From DASYRX01 sp036003845 (GTDB taxonomy: Bacteria; Gemmatimonadota; Gemmatimonadetes; Gemmatimonadales; Gemmatimonadaceae): a DNA stretch of 23,349 bases. Below the pieces are notes generated by a model that was given only the letters and a program-made list of their open reading frames with translations, did no database searches and was not told the DNA's origin. Positions 10,295 through 18,436 of this stretch are shown here, in pieces. Made by a program: the position numbers and the translations under genes. Location: positions 1-23,349 of the forward strand of contig DASYRX010000278.1 in the NCBI GenBank assembly GCA_036003845.1, read 5' to 3'. The first letter of the stretch is position 1. The number at the start of each line of letters is the position of its first letter.

Positions 10295-11452
10295 TCACCG
10301 GCGCCAGACATCCCAATCTCCGCGGAGGCCGTTCCACGTGGCACGCACGACAGCGAGCTGCATAGCGAGGCCCAAGACGACAGCGGAGCGCGCTCGGCGG
10401 CTCGCCGCCCAAATGAGGAGCAGAGCGCCTAACGTCATCGCCAGGAGCACGGGAGCTCCGAGCGCGATGTTGGGACGGTTGGCGAGCGCCACGGCGCCGG
10501 CACCGGCGGCCGTCACGAGCATAACGAGCACGAGGTAAGGCGTCAGCAGTCGTAGCAGCTTGTGACAGACGAACTGTAGCCAGATCGGGTTGCGGAGCGG
10601 CAGCAGTACACCCGGAAGCCATAGGCAAACCTGCAGCACGCCGGTCAGCGTGCGCACTTTGCGCTGATACTCCTGCGACGCCTCGAACCGTCTCTCGTCG
10701 ATCGCCTGCGCCTCTCGCGAAAAGCCCACGCGATATCCGCGCAATACGAGCTCCATCGGAATGTACAAGTCGTCGCACAACACGCCGGCCGGCAACGGAC
10801 GCCAGTCCGTTCGACGCATGGCGTAGATCGCGCCCGTCACGCCCACAGGGGAATGGATGCGCGCTTCCTCGCCGCGCAGCCAGCGCTCGAAGCGCCAGTA
10901 CCATTCGGTGAGCGAGCGGGCTCCTTTTGCGCCCCCCGCCGAGTCTTTGCGTAGTCGCAGCGCGCCGGATACAGCGCCGAGGCGCTGGTCTTCGAGCGCT
11001 GACACGAGAAGCGGTATCGCGTTAGGTGCGAAGCGCTGCGCGGTATCGCTAAACACCAGGATGTCGCCCGACGCGGCTCGCACCGCGGCATTAAGGGCGC
11101 TCGCTTTTCCGCCAGGCGCATCGCCGCGCACGACGCGGGCGGCGCCGCTCGCCCCAACGTCGTCCAGCGGAAAAGGCGCGCTGTCGGGTCCCGCGAAGTC
11201 GCGCGCGACGACAACCTCGACCCCCCCAGTGTAATGTGCGGCCAAGGCGTCACGCGCCCGTTCGCGTATAAGGCTCGGGTCGTCCCGCGAGGCGACGATC
11301 ACCGAAACGCGCCGATCTCCGGTCGACGTCCGGCCGCGCGGCGAGCGGCCAAATAGCAGCGCGAGCAGCCAAATAACGGCCGGATAGCCGAGCCAGATCA
11401 GCAACAGAGCCAGCAGGCTAACGCTCGCTATATTCGTCAGTTGCGACGGCAC
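10295..11452 (-). CDS. Membrane glycosyltransferase family 2 (processive/cellulose-synthase-like topology)
   Basis: A GT-A fold glycosyltransferase with an N-terminal membrane segment (VSLLALLLIWLGYPAVIWLLALLF), a cytoplasmic catalytic domain and about three C-terminal membrane helices. The catalytic part shows RRVSVIVASRD, GGKASALNAAVRAASGDILVFSDTA (the DxD-like acidic site is SDT here), GVTGAIYAMRR, CDDLYIPMELVLRGYRV (acidic pair) and EYQRKVRTLTGVLQ in place of the Q/RxxRW motif. This topology fits a chain-extending or repeat-unit-initiating enzyme. It is the first gene of the minus-strand operon. The start is uncertain: GTG 11452 gives a normal short N-terminus, while the open frame continues to a TTG at 11512. 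A seven-base G run (minus strand, 11221-11227) lies in the catalytic domain. Confidence 0.85.
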   Translation of the reverse strand: MPSQLTNIASVSLLALLLIWLGYPAVIWLLALLFGRSPRGRTSTGDRRVSVIVASRDDPSLIRERARDALAAHYTGGVEVVVARDFAGPDSAPFPLDDVGASGAARVVRGDAPGGKASALNAAVRAASGDILVFSDTAQRFAPNAIPLLVSALEDQRLGAVSGALRLRKDSAGGAKGARSLTEWYWRFERWLRGEEARIHSPVGVTGAIYAMRRTDWRPLPAGVLCDDLYIPMELVLRGYRVGFSREAQAIDERRFEASQEYQRKVRTLTGVLQVCLWLPGVLLPLRNPIWLQFVCHKLLRLLTPYLVLVMLVTAAGAGAVALANRPNIALGAPVLLAMTLGALLLIWAASRRARSAVVLGLAMQLAVVRATWNGLRGDWDVWRR

Positions 11453-11737
11453 CTCTGGGGCGTGTGTAGTCGTGGTAACGGAGAGATCGAACAGACAGCG
11501 GACCCCGAGCAAGAGCGGGGCCGAATGTCAGGCTCGGCACCTCCGCCAGTTCGGGACAAGATACTGGCCGTTAGACCGCCCTGACGCGCCTGCGCCACAC
11601 AAACTGCGGAAAAATCGGCGGGTGGGTCCGATGGGAGTTTTGCAAGCGGCCGTGTTCGTCCATGCAGTCTTGAGCACCCGAAGGAACGGCAGTTGCGCAG
11701 AGACCTGCGCCCTCAATTCCAGCAACTTCGGAAAGAC
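11453..11737. other. Divergent intergenic region between the two halves of the polysaccharide cluster
   Basis: Two promoters should face away from each other here, one for the minus-strand operon and one for the epimerase/flippase pair. I see no confident sigma-70 boxes. A TTGCAA at about 11641 followed 17 bases later by TGCAGT is a weak plus-strand candidate. A small inverted repeat (GCCGA 11520-11524 / TCGGC 11534-11538) is too short to name as an operator. No start-to-stop frame in the gap resembles a protein. The region lacks the CGTTAGGC motif; the GGCCGTTAGACC near 11570 is only a partial match. Confidence 0.5.
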
Positions 11738-12730
11738 ATGTCAGAAACGAATTTGACCGCGCTCGTTACCGGCGGGGCAGGATTTATAGGCTCACACATC
11801 GCCCAGCGGCTGATCGCGCTGGGACACCGAGTCCGGATCGTCGACAACCTGTCGACCGGCTTTCGAGAAAACGTGGACGCGGTCGGGAGTGGCGTCGAAT
11901 TCCTCGAGGGCGACCTGCGCGACGTGGCCGTTTGCGAGGCGGCGATGCGCGGGGTCCAGGTGGTTTTCCATGTCGCCGCTCTACCGAGCGTGCCTCGATC
12001 GTTGCGTGATCCGATCGGATCGCACGAATGCAACGTGACGGCGACGCTCAACGTCCTCGAGGCTGCGCGCCGCGCCAAGGTACGACGCGTCGTTTATTCC
12101 AGCTCCAGCAGCGTTTATGGCGACACGAGCGTGCTCCCCAAGACAGAGGCCGTCGAGCTGCTCCCGAAGTCGCCGTACGCGGCGGCCAAGCTCGCGGGCG
12201 AGCTGTATGTGCTCGCGTATGCTCGTGCGGGGCTGATCGACGGCATCGCGCTGCGCTACTTCAACGTCTTCGGACCGCGGCAAGATCCTAACGGGCCGTA
12301 CGCCGCCGTCATTCCGCTCTTTATGCGATCGGCGCTGACTGGGGCCAAGGTGCCGCTTTATGGCGATGGCTCACAGACACGCGACTTCACGTACATCGAC
12401 AACGTCGTCGAGGCAAACTTGCTCGCGGCGACGCAGCCCAGCGAGCGCGTGAGCGGCTGGGTCGTCAACTGCGGCGCCGGAACCCGCATTTCGCTGATCG
12501 AGCTGATTCAACGCATCGAAGGCGTCACCGGCCAACGCGTTTCAGTTGAAAAGCGTCCGCCTCGTGAAGGCGACGTGCGCGATTCACAAGCTGGACTCGA
12601 ACGCGCGAAATCGGTGCTCGGCTACACGCCGCACGTTTCGCTCGAAGAAGGGCTCAAGCGTACCTGGAACTGGATGCAGATGACGAGCGGTGAGCGCGAC
12701 AGCGCGCCGGCCTTCTCCGATTCTCGCTAA
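11738..12730 (+). CDS. NAD-dependent UDP-sugar 4-epimerase (extended SDR)
   Basis: An extended short-chain dehydrogenase/reductase of 330 aa. It has the NAD-binding motif VTGGAGFIGSH at the N-terminus, FLEGDLRD, the Ser of YSSSSSVYGD and the catalytic SPYAAAK (Y-x3-K), then ALRYFNVFGPRQDPN and DGSQTRDFTYIDNVVEA, a typical sugar-nucleotide epimerase order. The segment AALPSVPRSLRDP is characteristic of WbpP-like epimerases, which convert UDP-GlcNAc to UDP-GalNAc (or glucose/galactose forms). It would supply a second activated sugar for the polysaccharide. I take ATG 11738, preceded by GGAAAG, rather than the earlier TTG at 11693. Its 3' end overlaps the start of the flippase gene by 41 bases. 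Confidence 0.9.
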   Translation: MSETNLTALVTGGAGFIGSHIAQRLIALGHRVRIVDNLSTGFRENVDAVGSGVEFLEGDLRDVAVCEAAMRGVQVVFHVAALPSVPRSLRDPIGSHECNVTATLNVLEAARRAKVRRVVYSSSSSVYGDTSVLPKTEAVELLPKSPYAAAKLAGELYVLAYARAGLIDGIALRYFNVFGPRQDPNGPYAAVIPLFMRSALTGAKVPLYGDGSQTRDFTYIDNVVEANLLAATQPSERVSGWVVNCGAGTRISLIELIQRIEGVTGQRVSVEKRPPREGDVRDSQAGLERAKSVLGYTPHVSLEEGLKRTWNWMQMTSGERDSAPAFSDSR

Positions 12731-14117
12731 CAACCCGAGTCTACATCGCCTTCTGGAGCGGACCCTTCCCGGGCCGCTCGGCGCTAGGCTCGTCACGCTG
12801 CTGCAGCAGGAAGGCACGGCCGCCACCGCGGCGAAGGGGTCCATAGCCGCGTTCATGATCGCCGCGGTCGGCGTCGTCATCTCGTTCGTCATGCAGACGA
12901 CGCTCGCCCGCTCGTTAGGCGACACCGAATACGGTACGTACACGGTCGTCCTCGTCTGGATGAACGTGATTCTGCTCGGCACCAAGCTCGAGCTGGACAT
13001 CGTCACGACGCGATTCGTCGGCGCGTACGCCGCGACGAACGATTGGCCACGGCTGCACGGCCTCCTGCGATTCATTCCGCAGCGTGTCTTCCTGCGATCG
13101 CTTGTCGTCGCCACGCTCGGTGCCGTTGCCTTGGTGGCAATGCGCGGCACGCGCTTCGATCACTTCGTCGCGTCAGGCTTGGTGGCATTGCCGCTCTTCG
13201 TTCTCACGGCGCAGGTGATGGTGCGCAGCGCCGCGCTGCAGGGATTCAAGCACGTCATCGCGTCGCAGCTACCGACCGTCGTCGTACGTCCCGCGCTATT
13301 TCTCGTTTGTGTGTGGCTCCTGTTGATCGCGGGCGTGCGCATGGCTCCGCACACTGCGGTCGCCTTCAACGCTCTAGCCACTGTCGTCGCCGTGATCGTT
13401 GCTGAGCGATACCTGCGCCGAGCGACGCCACGAGAAGTCGCCTCAGCACCTCCGATCAACGACATCAAATCGTGGCAGCGCGTCGGCTACGGGCTCGTAT
13501 TCATCAGCTTCGCGCAGCTCACTCTGTCGCAGCACACAGACATTCTCCTCGTCGCGGCGCTCATCAATCGCACGAACTCAGCGCACTACAGCGCGGCAAG
13601 CCAACTTGCGCAGCTCGTGGCCTTCGCGTCCACCGCCGTCATGTTCATCGTGGCGCCGCTCATTTCCGAGCTCTTCGCCACACGCCGGCTCGACACCCTG
13701 CAGCGCTTCACGCGCGCGACAGTCACGGTGTGTATGGCGATCTCGTTCACTTTGCTTGTCGGCATCACCGCGTTCGGCGAGCCGATGTTAGGCATCTTCG
13801 GCGCCGAGTTTCGAGTCGCGTATCCCGCCCTGGTTCTCCTCGCCTTCAGTCAGTTCATCAACGCGAGCGTGGGCGCGCTGGCCGGCTGGCTCATGACGAT
13901 GACCGGAAACGAACGCCCGGCCGCGTGGATGATCGGCGGGAGCGCGCTACTCAACTTCGCGCTCTCCTTCCCGCTCACCGCGGCGTTCGGCCTTGTTGGA
14001 ACGGCAACCGCGACGCTGATCACAACGCTCGTGCGCTCGCTGATGCTGAGCGTCTACCTGCGCCGCAAGCTGGGGCTGCTGCTCACTCCGGGCGGACTGG
14101 GACATCTGACCGCCTAA
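12690..14117 (+). CDS. Wzx-type polysaccharide flippase (MOP superfamily)
   Basis: A 475-residue integral membrane protein with about 12-14 hydrophobic segments, related to the polysaccharide-transporter branch of the MOP (multidrug/oligosaccharidyl-lipid/polysaccharide) exporters. The N-terminal part holds the recognisable KGSIAAFMIAAVGVVISFVM and LARSLGDTEYGTYTVVLVW, matching the lipid III flippase pattern in which LG..EYG follows the first helix. It would flip undecaprenyl-linked repeat units to the periplasm. The start is GTG 12690, inside the end of the epimerase gene, which suggests translational coupling. The TAA stop is part of a GCCTAACG motif, only ten bases from the stop of the convergent membrane gene. 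No matching Wzy polymerase is clear in the window. Confidence 0.88.
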   Translation: MSATARRPSPILANNPSLHRLLERTLPGPLGARLVTLLQQEGTAATAAKGSIAAFMIAAVGVVISFVMQTTLARSLGDTEYGTYTVVLVWMNVILLGTKLELDIVTTRFVGAYAATNDWPRLHGLLRFIPQRVFLRSLVVATLGAVALVAMRGTRFDHFVASGLVALPLFVLTAQVMVRSAALQGFKHVIASQLPTVVVRPALFLVCVWLLLIAGVRMAPHTAVAFNALATVVAVIVAERYLRRATPREVASAPPINDIKSWQRVGYGLVFISFAQLTLSQHTDILLVAALINRTNSAHYSAASQLAQLVAFASTAVMFIVAPLISELFATRRLDTLQRFTRATVTVCMAISFTLLVGITAFGEPMLGIFGAEFRVAYPALVLLAFSQFINASVGALAGWLMTMTGNERPAAWMIGGSALLNFALSFPLTAAFGLVGTATATLITTLVRSLMLSVYLRRKLGLLLTPGGLGHLTA

Positions 14118-14127
14118 CGGTCAATCG

Positions 14128-15654
14128 TCAGGAGCGCGGCAGCTCCCGGCACACGGCCGGCGATACTTCGAACGAAGCTGCTATCTCGTTTGGCGTAGCA
14201 TCCGCCTGGTCAAAGCGATACACGCGGAACGTGGGGTTCTGGTACTCGAGCACGAAGTGCTTCGGGTAAATGCGCGGCAGCGAATTCAAGAGCCTCGCGC
14301 GACAATTGTTGGTTTCTGTGTTCTGCCACACGATATGACTGATTTCGCGTTCTCGCAGTGCGTGCAGCTGTAGGTGCGGCCTGAGCGCGAGCGCGCCCAT
14401 CGACGCGACGCCGGTTTCGATGCTGAGCACACGCGGATTGACGAACATTGCTCGCATCGGCTGCTTGTTGTTGCGATCGCGCATCCAGGCGAACAGCTGC
14501 TTGGCATCCGGCAGTCGATCCAGCGATAGCGGCGCCGAGACGCCCAGCTCGGCGCGCAGTGCGCCGAGCATAATGATGACAAGCGCGATGGCGACCGGCA
14601 CGGCGCTGCGGGGATACCAGCGCACATAACGAGTGATGCTGCGACTAACCGCTGTCGCGCCAATGACCATACCGGCGGCGAGCACCGGATACATCGGCCA
14701 GAGATAGCGGCCATCGCTGACCGGCGACACGAAGAGTATCGCCACGTACGCCAGGACTGTCGCCGTCAGCATCGTGCGGCGATAGCGCCAGAGCAGCGCG
14801 CCGGCCCCCGCGACGAGCAGGAGACTCGCGATCAGGTGATACGCGTCGTTGAGCTTCTCGCGCGGAAAGGCATACAGCTCGAGATCGAACACGGATGCCT
14901 TGTACACGCGCGACATGCTCGTTATGCGATCGCCGATCTCGTCCAGGCGCGGCAGTAGATACTGCCGAAACGGAAGGTCGAACATGCCTGACAACAGGAC
15001 GGCGACCCCTGCGACGGCCCAGAGGGCGACGGGAATGAGCGCGCGACCACCGTGTTGTCGCCAAGTGACCAGCGCGTAGAGCGTGAGCGCCGGGACGACG
15101 GCCACGCCAGGGATGCGGTACGCCATCGCGGCGAAGCCTAACGCGGTGACGAGCGCGATTCGCTGCCATGTCCAGCGCGACGTCGTATCGACGGCGAGCA
15201 CGAGTCCCCAGAGCAGCGCGCAGAAGCCAGGATCGGAAAGCGGCACGACGGACCCAAAGCGCGATTCGACGCCGAGCGCCGCGAAACCCACGGCCAGCGC
15301 CGCCTGCCACGGCGCGATCGCCAGTTCGAGTCGACGAAACGCGAGATACGCGAAGGCGACGATGCTCACGATCATGAGCACCTGGTTCATCGGCGAGTCT
15401 ACGCCGAACAGCGCGACAATCGGCGCGAGCGTGAGCGGAAGACCGGGCGGGTAGGCGCGCGGCCCGAGCATCGGCGCCGCGGGATGATAGATGTAACCGA
15501 TGTCGGTGTACGCTCTTCCTTCCACGATCGCACGCGCATGCGCGAGGTACTGCGCATGATCGCCGAAGCCAGGCGGCGCCCCCCAATTCCAGTGATGCGC
15601 CGTGAGTACTGCGAATGGCAGCATCGCGATGACGAACAACCAGCCGGAGTGCAT
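14128..15654 (-). CDS. GT-C (GT39/PMT-like) membrane glycosyltransferase, putative
   Basis: A large multi-pass membrane protein (508 aa from the chosen start). An early luminal loop carries HHWNWGAPPGFGDHAQYLAHARAI and YPPGLPLTLAPIVALFG. The acidic residue near the end of the first loop and the PPG-L motif are typical of GT-C enzymes that use polyprenyl-phosphate sugars (dolichyl-phosphate-mannose-protein mannosyltransferase/ArnT-like family). About ten hydrophobic helices follow, then a soluble C-terminal part. It could add a sugar to a lipid or polymer in the periplasm. ATG 15654 lies just before the first membrane helix. The open frame continues to 15975, but that N-terminus is low-complexity and would run antisense through the neighbouring VanZ gene; GTG 15729 is another possible start. 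Confidence 0.7.
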   Translation of the reverse strand: MHSGWLFVIAMLPFAVLTAHHWNWGAPPGFGDHAQYLAHARAIVEGRAYTDIGYIYHPAAPMLGPRAYPPGLPLTLAPIVALFGVDSPMNQVLMIVSIVAFAYLAFRRLELAIAPWQAALAVGFAALGVESRFGSVVPLSDPGFCALLWGLVLAVDTTSRWTWQRIALVTALGFAAMAYRIPGVAVVPALTLYALVTWRQHGGRALIPVALWAVAGVAVLLSGMFDLPFRQYLLPRLDEIGDRITSMSRVYKASVFDLELYAFPREKLNDAYHLIASLLLVAGAGALLWRYRRTMLTATVLAYVAILFVSPVSDGRYLWPMYPVLAAGMVIGATAVSRSITRYVRWYPRSAVPVAIALVIIMLGALRAELGVSAPLSLDRLPDAKQLFAWMRDRNNKQPMRAMFVNPRVLSIETGVASMGALALRPHLQLHALREREISHIVWQNTETNNCRARLLNSLPRIYPKHFVLEYQNPTFRVYRFDQADATPNEIAASFEVSPAVCRELPRS

Positions 15655-15772
15655 GCCGGAGCGAGCGTCAGTTGCGGCGGGGGCTACAGGTGCTACGGAC
15701 GACGCGTTAGGGTGTGTTTCTGTCGGCACTCGATTCGGACTATCTGCGGAGGAAGGCGCGCTGGTAGCGGCA
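15655..15772. other. Divergent gap between the GT-C and VanZ-domain genes
   Basis: This 118-base region should hold both divergent promoters if the chosen starts are right. A purine-rich GGAGGAAGG (15748-15756) lies 16 bases before ATG 15773, which is far for a Shine-Dalgarno site. One CGTTAGGG variant of the dispersed motif is at 15705. I cannot assign promoter boxes. Confidence 0.4.
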
Positions 15773-17032
15773 ATGGGCAAGGCATATACCACTCGACTAC
15801 GTCCTTCGGCAGACCGCAAACGTGCGCGTTTGGCGGCAAGCCTTGCCGCGCTTACGGCTATCGCGCTGCTGACGCTGTGGCCCGGACGCGGCGAGACCCC
15901 TCGCGGGTTTTCGTGGTGCGTTGCGTGCGGCGAGTTGGGCAGTGTCGACGTTTTTCTGAACGTCGCGCTGTTCATTCCTTTCGGCGCTGCCCTCGCGTGG
16001 GGCCTTCCTTTTTCGCTGCGCCGCGTGGCTCAGGCGCTCGTCGCGTCGCTTGTTGTTTCCACGATCATCGAGCTGTTGCAGCTCAGCGTGATCCAAGGGC
16101 GCGACTCGTCTCTTTCCGATGTCGTCGCGAATACGTTAGGCGGTGCCCTGGGTGCGTGCGTCGACCACGAGGGCGAGTGGTCGGCTGCGATGTGGCGCCG
16201 CCTCTCGTGGATCGCCGCCCTGGTGGTATCTGCCGTTCTCGCGCTTGGACAGTGGGCGGTGCAACCGTCAGTGACGCGGGGGCCCTACTACGTGCAATGG
16301 CTTCCGCAGAGGGCCGCATACGTACCGTTCAACGGTACGCTACAGGCCTTTGCGCTCGATTCGATTCAGCTGCCGCCCGGCGCCGTCATCGGAGCACGCG
16401 CGCTGCCTGACGAGTTGTTCGATGGGCGCTTGAATCTTCGCGCTCGAGTCATTCCTGGTTCCGCACCCCACGGCATGGCACTTATCGCGCGGCTCGCCCT
16501 CGCGTCGGGCGAGCTCGCGATGCTCGGGCGCGCCGAGGACGCACTCGTGTTTCGCTACCGCGCGAACGGGACGCGCGCGGGACTGCGCAGCCCCATATTC
16601 GCGCTGCCCGGTGCGTTCTCGACGAACGGTGATCGCGCGCTGCAGCTGGAAGCCGCGCTCGCTCCGGGACGCGTCACGCTCAGCGCGACGGCCAATCACG
16701 ACTTCCAGGTCGCGCGCAGCTACGTCATCACAACAGCGCGCGCCTGGGCGCTGCTGCTCCCATGGAATGTCGCGGTCGCTGGCGGCGGCGCGCTGTTCGA
16801 TGCCGTCTGGTTGGCGCTGCTGTTCGGCATCGTCGCCTACGCGGCCGCGAAGTCGCGAGTACGTCTGTACGCTGCGTGGCCGGTCGCGCTGGTGGCGCTG
16901 GTGTTCATCTGCCTTACGAGTATCGCGCCCGTTGCCGCCGCGCGAACTGTTTGGATCGGCGTGATCGCCGGTGCAGCGCTCGGCTTCTGGTTAGGCGCGC
17001 GCCGTTCAGCGGCCATGTCAGACGTAGCGTAA
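15773..17032 (+). CDS. VanZ-domain membrane protein with a large extracytoplasmic insert
   Basis: A 419-residue protein. A hydrophobic N-terminal segment (LAASLAALTAIALLTLWP) and the VanZ-like domain come first: DVFLNVALFIPFGAALAW, STIIELLQL and RDSSLSDVVANTLGGALGA, the usual N-x-P-G / E-x-x-Q / D-x-x-x-N-x-x-G order. After a further helix there is a roughly 170-residue region rich in beta-type sequence (ARVIPGSAPHGMALIARLAL, EDALVFRYRANG) that would face the periplasm. Two or more C-terminal helices follow. VanZ proteins are linked to glycopeptide or cell-surface phenotypes, but their biochemistry is not settled. The start is ATG 15773; a longer frame from GTG 15602 would overlap the divergent gene. 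It borders the polysaccharide cluster, so a role in surface assembly is possible but not shown. Confidence 0.8.
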   Translation: MGKAYTTRLRPSADRKRARLAASLAALTAIALLTLWPGRGETPRGFSWCVACGELGSVDVFLNVALFIPFGAALAWGLPFSLRRVAQALVASLVVSTIIELLQLSVIQGRDSSLSDVVANTLGGALGACVDHEGEWSAAMWRRLSWIAALVVSAVLALGQWAVQPSVTRGPYYVQWLPQRAAYVPFNGTLQAFALDSIQLPPGAVIGARALPDELFDGRLNLRARVIPGSAPHGMALIARLALASGELAMLGRAEDALVFRYRANGTRAGLRSPIFALPGAFSTNGDRALQLEAALAPGRVTLSATANHDFQVARSYVITTARAWALLLPWNVAVAGGGALFDAVWLALLFGIVAYAAAKSRVRLYAAWPVALVALVFICLTSIAPVAAARTVWIGVIAGAALGFWLGARRSAAMSDVA

Positions 17033-17072
17033 CTGCACTTGCTGTCGGTCCGTGCGCTGGTAGGTTATTGTC

Positions 17073-17663
17073 GTGTCGACGGTGCTCGGAGTCTTCGACG
17101 CCACATACAACGTCCTACGCATCGCGTTCCTGGTGCTCGCGATCGTTTTCGGCGTACTTTGCATCGTCGACTGGCTCGTGCGCACGCGACGTGTGAACCC
17201 CATGGGGTCCGTAGGGCGTTTCGCCCGTCGATCCATCGATCCCTTCCTCGCGCCTATCGAGCGTCGCGTGGTTCGCGCCGGCGCGCTGCCGACAAACGCT
17301 CCGATCTACGCGCTCGTCGCTATTGTCCTCGCTGGAATCGTCGTCCTCAGTCTCTTCGGTTTCTTGCGAGCCCAACTATTCGCGCTGTCGCTTTCGGCTG
17401 GCGCTGGCGCGCGCGGTCTATTGCTTCTTCTCGTGCGTTGGGCGATCGGTCTGCTTCAGATCGCTCTGATCGTCCGCGTCATCTCGTCGTGGGTACGGAT
17501 TTCGCCGTACGCGCGCTGGGTGCGCTGGTCCTTCGTGCTTACGGAGTGGTTGCTGGCGCCGCTTCGACGGATCATTCCACCGCTCGGTATGATCGACATC
17601 ACGCCAATCGTTGCGTTTTTTGTAATACAGCTGGTCGGCGGCGCGCTCTTGAGAATCATATGA
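17073..17663 (+). CDS. YggT family membrane protein
   Basis: A 196-aa membrane protein of the YGGT family, found in most bacteria next to yggU or the divisome/SepF region; proposed roles include membrane-protein or osmotic functions and none is firmly established. The C-terminal half carries the family signature: RVISSWVRISPYARWVR, then TEWLLAPLRRIIPPLGMIDITPIVAF. The N-terminal half repeats the pattern in weaker form (SIDPFLAPIERRVVRAGALPTNAPIYALVAIVLAG), as in two-copy YggT proteins. GTG 17073 has a nearby AGG-containing leader (GGTAGG). Its TGA overlaps the ATG of the DUF167 gene (ATGA). Confidence 0.9.
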   Translation: MSTVLGVFDATYNVLRIAFLVLAIVFGVLCIVDWLVRTRRVNPMGSVGRFARRSIDPFLAPIERRVVRAGALPTNAPIYALVAIVLAGIVVLSLFGFLRAQLFALSLSAGAGARGLLLLLVRWAIGLLQIALIVRVISSWVRISPYARWVRWSFVLTEWLLAPLRRIIPPLGMIDITPIVAFFVIQLVGGALLRII

Positions 17664-17959
17664 GCGGGCTCACGCTGACGCGTCGCGACCACGGCGTACG
17701 CTTCTCGGTGCACGTGCAGCCGCGCGCTGCGCGCACTGAAGTACGCGGGGTGCATAACGGCGCGCTTCGCGTGCGTGTCCAGGCGCCGCCCGTGAACGGC
17801 GCGGCCAACGCAGCCCTGGTGGAGCTGCTCGCGGGCTCGTTAGGCGTGCCTCGTCGTTCCGTGCGCGTCGTTTCCGGTGAAACGGCGCGACTCAAAGTCG
17901 TGGACATCGAAGGCGTCGACGCCGCCGCAATCGAGCGCCTGACGAGCGTGCGCCCGTGA
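17660..17959 (+). CDS. DUF167 (YggU) family protein
   Basis: A 99-residue DUF167 protein. The family core is clear: FSVHVQPRAARTEVRGVHNG, then LRVRVQAPPVNGAANAALVE and SVRVVSGETARLKVVDIEG. The conserved P-P-V-x-G-x-A-N segment and the GxxxRxK-like stretch are intact. The biochemical role is unknown. The gene pair yggT-yggU is conserved across bacteria, and the four-base overlaps at both ends (ATGA with yggT, GTGA with the next gene) make it the centre of a tight three-gene operon. Confidence 0.92.
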   Translation: MSGLTLTRRDHGVRFSVHVQPRAARTEVRGVHNGALRVRVQAPPVNGAANAALVELLAGSLGVPRRSVRVVSGETARLKVVDIEGVDAAAIERLTSVRP

Positions 17960-18372
17960 TCCTCGTCGTCGGCCGCGACAGCGCCCTTCTCGAAGGAATC
18001 TCTCAGGCGCTCGCCGCGCTGGGCCACCCGATCAAGGTCGCGGCGTCGCTCGAAGAAGCTCGCGATGTGTCCCCGAGTACGGGCTTTGATGTTGCGGTCG
18101 TGCAGCGAGCGCTGCTTGAAGGCGCCGCACCCGTGCCACTACGGCCAGGCGGCGTGCTCGTCCTTTTCCGGGCGCAAGGGGAGCGCAGCTCGAGGGCGAC
18201 TCTATCACCCTCGCTCGCTCGCCTGCTGCTCGCCGAAGTGGAGTTGCCGCTCGAGCGCCAGCGCCTCGTTGCTCTGATCCGGGCAACGCTCGCCCGCATG
18301 CGCAGTGTCGAGCGCCCTGATGCCGACGCTTCGCGGGGAGGGGGCAAGCGCGACGCACCGACAGACGCATAG
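17956..18372 (+). CDS. Degenerate response-regulator receiver-like protein
   Basis: A 138-aa cytoplasmic protein that follows the receiver-domain (REC) plan: MILVVGRDSALLEGISQALAALGH, FDVAVVQRALLEG, then LVLFRAQGE, VELPLERQRLVALIRATLAR. The sites needed for phosphorylation are changed. The phospho-acceptor Asp expected after FDVAVV is Gln, and the Lys of the KP motif is missing (ELPL). It is therefore better seen as a pseudo-receiver than as a two-component regulator. No DNA-binding output domain follows, only a Gly/Asp/Arg-rich tail. GTG 17956 overlaps the DUF167 stop (GTGA). An unrelated alpha/beta protein remains possible. Confidence 0.6.
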   Translation: MILVVGRDSALLEGISQALAALGHPIKVAASLEEARDVSPSTGFDVAVVQRALLEGAAPVPLRPGGVLVLFRAQGERSSRATLSPSLARLLLAEVELPLERQRLVALIRATLARMRSVERPDADASRGGGKRDAPTDA

Positions 18373-18390
18373 GAGCGGCCTTGGCGTGGC

Positions 18391-18419
18391 TTGTGCGTCT
18401 ACATGAGCCCCGCTAACAT
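18391..18419 (+). promoter_or_regulatory. Candidate sigma-70 promoter for the metH operon
   Basis: TTGTGC (18391-18396) and TAACAT (18414-18419) are separated by exactly 17 bases and lie just upstream of the riboswitch, so transcription would start at about 18426 and include it. The -35 box matches TTGACA at four positions and the -10 box matches TATAAT at four. No upstream terminator closes the preceding operon, so some read-through from it is possible. Confidence 0.5.
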
Positions 18420-18436
18420 GCTTTTTGAGAATCAGG

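Noticed and set aside
11520..11538. Inverted repeat GCCGA/TCGGC in the divergent region as an operator
   Set aside because: A five-base stem with a nine-base loop is expected by chance in GC-rich DNA.
12584..13163. Minus-strand frames of 188 and 82 codons antisense to the epimerase end and flippase start
   Set aside because: They are antisense to two strong family members and show only the biased composition of shadow frames in high-GC DNA.
15602..15772. N-terminal extension of the VanZ gene to GTG 15602
   Set aside because: It would run antisense through the start of the GT-C gene, and its residues have no membrane or domain character.
15655..15975. N-terminal extension of the GT-C gene by 107 residues
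   Set aside because: The added sequence is low-complexity and would overlap the divergent VanZ gene; the first membrane helix begins right after ATG 15654.
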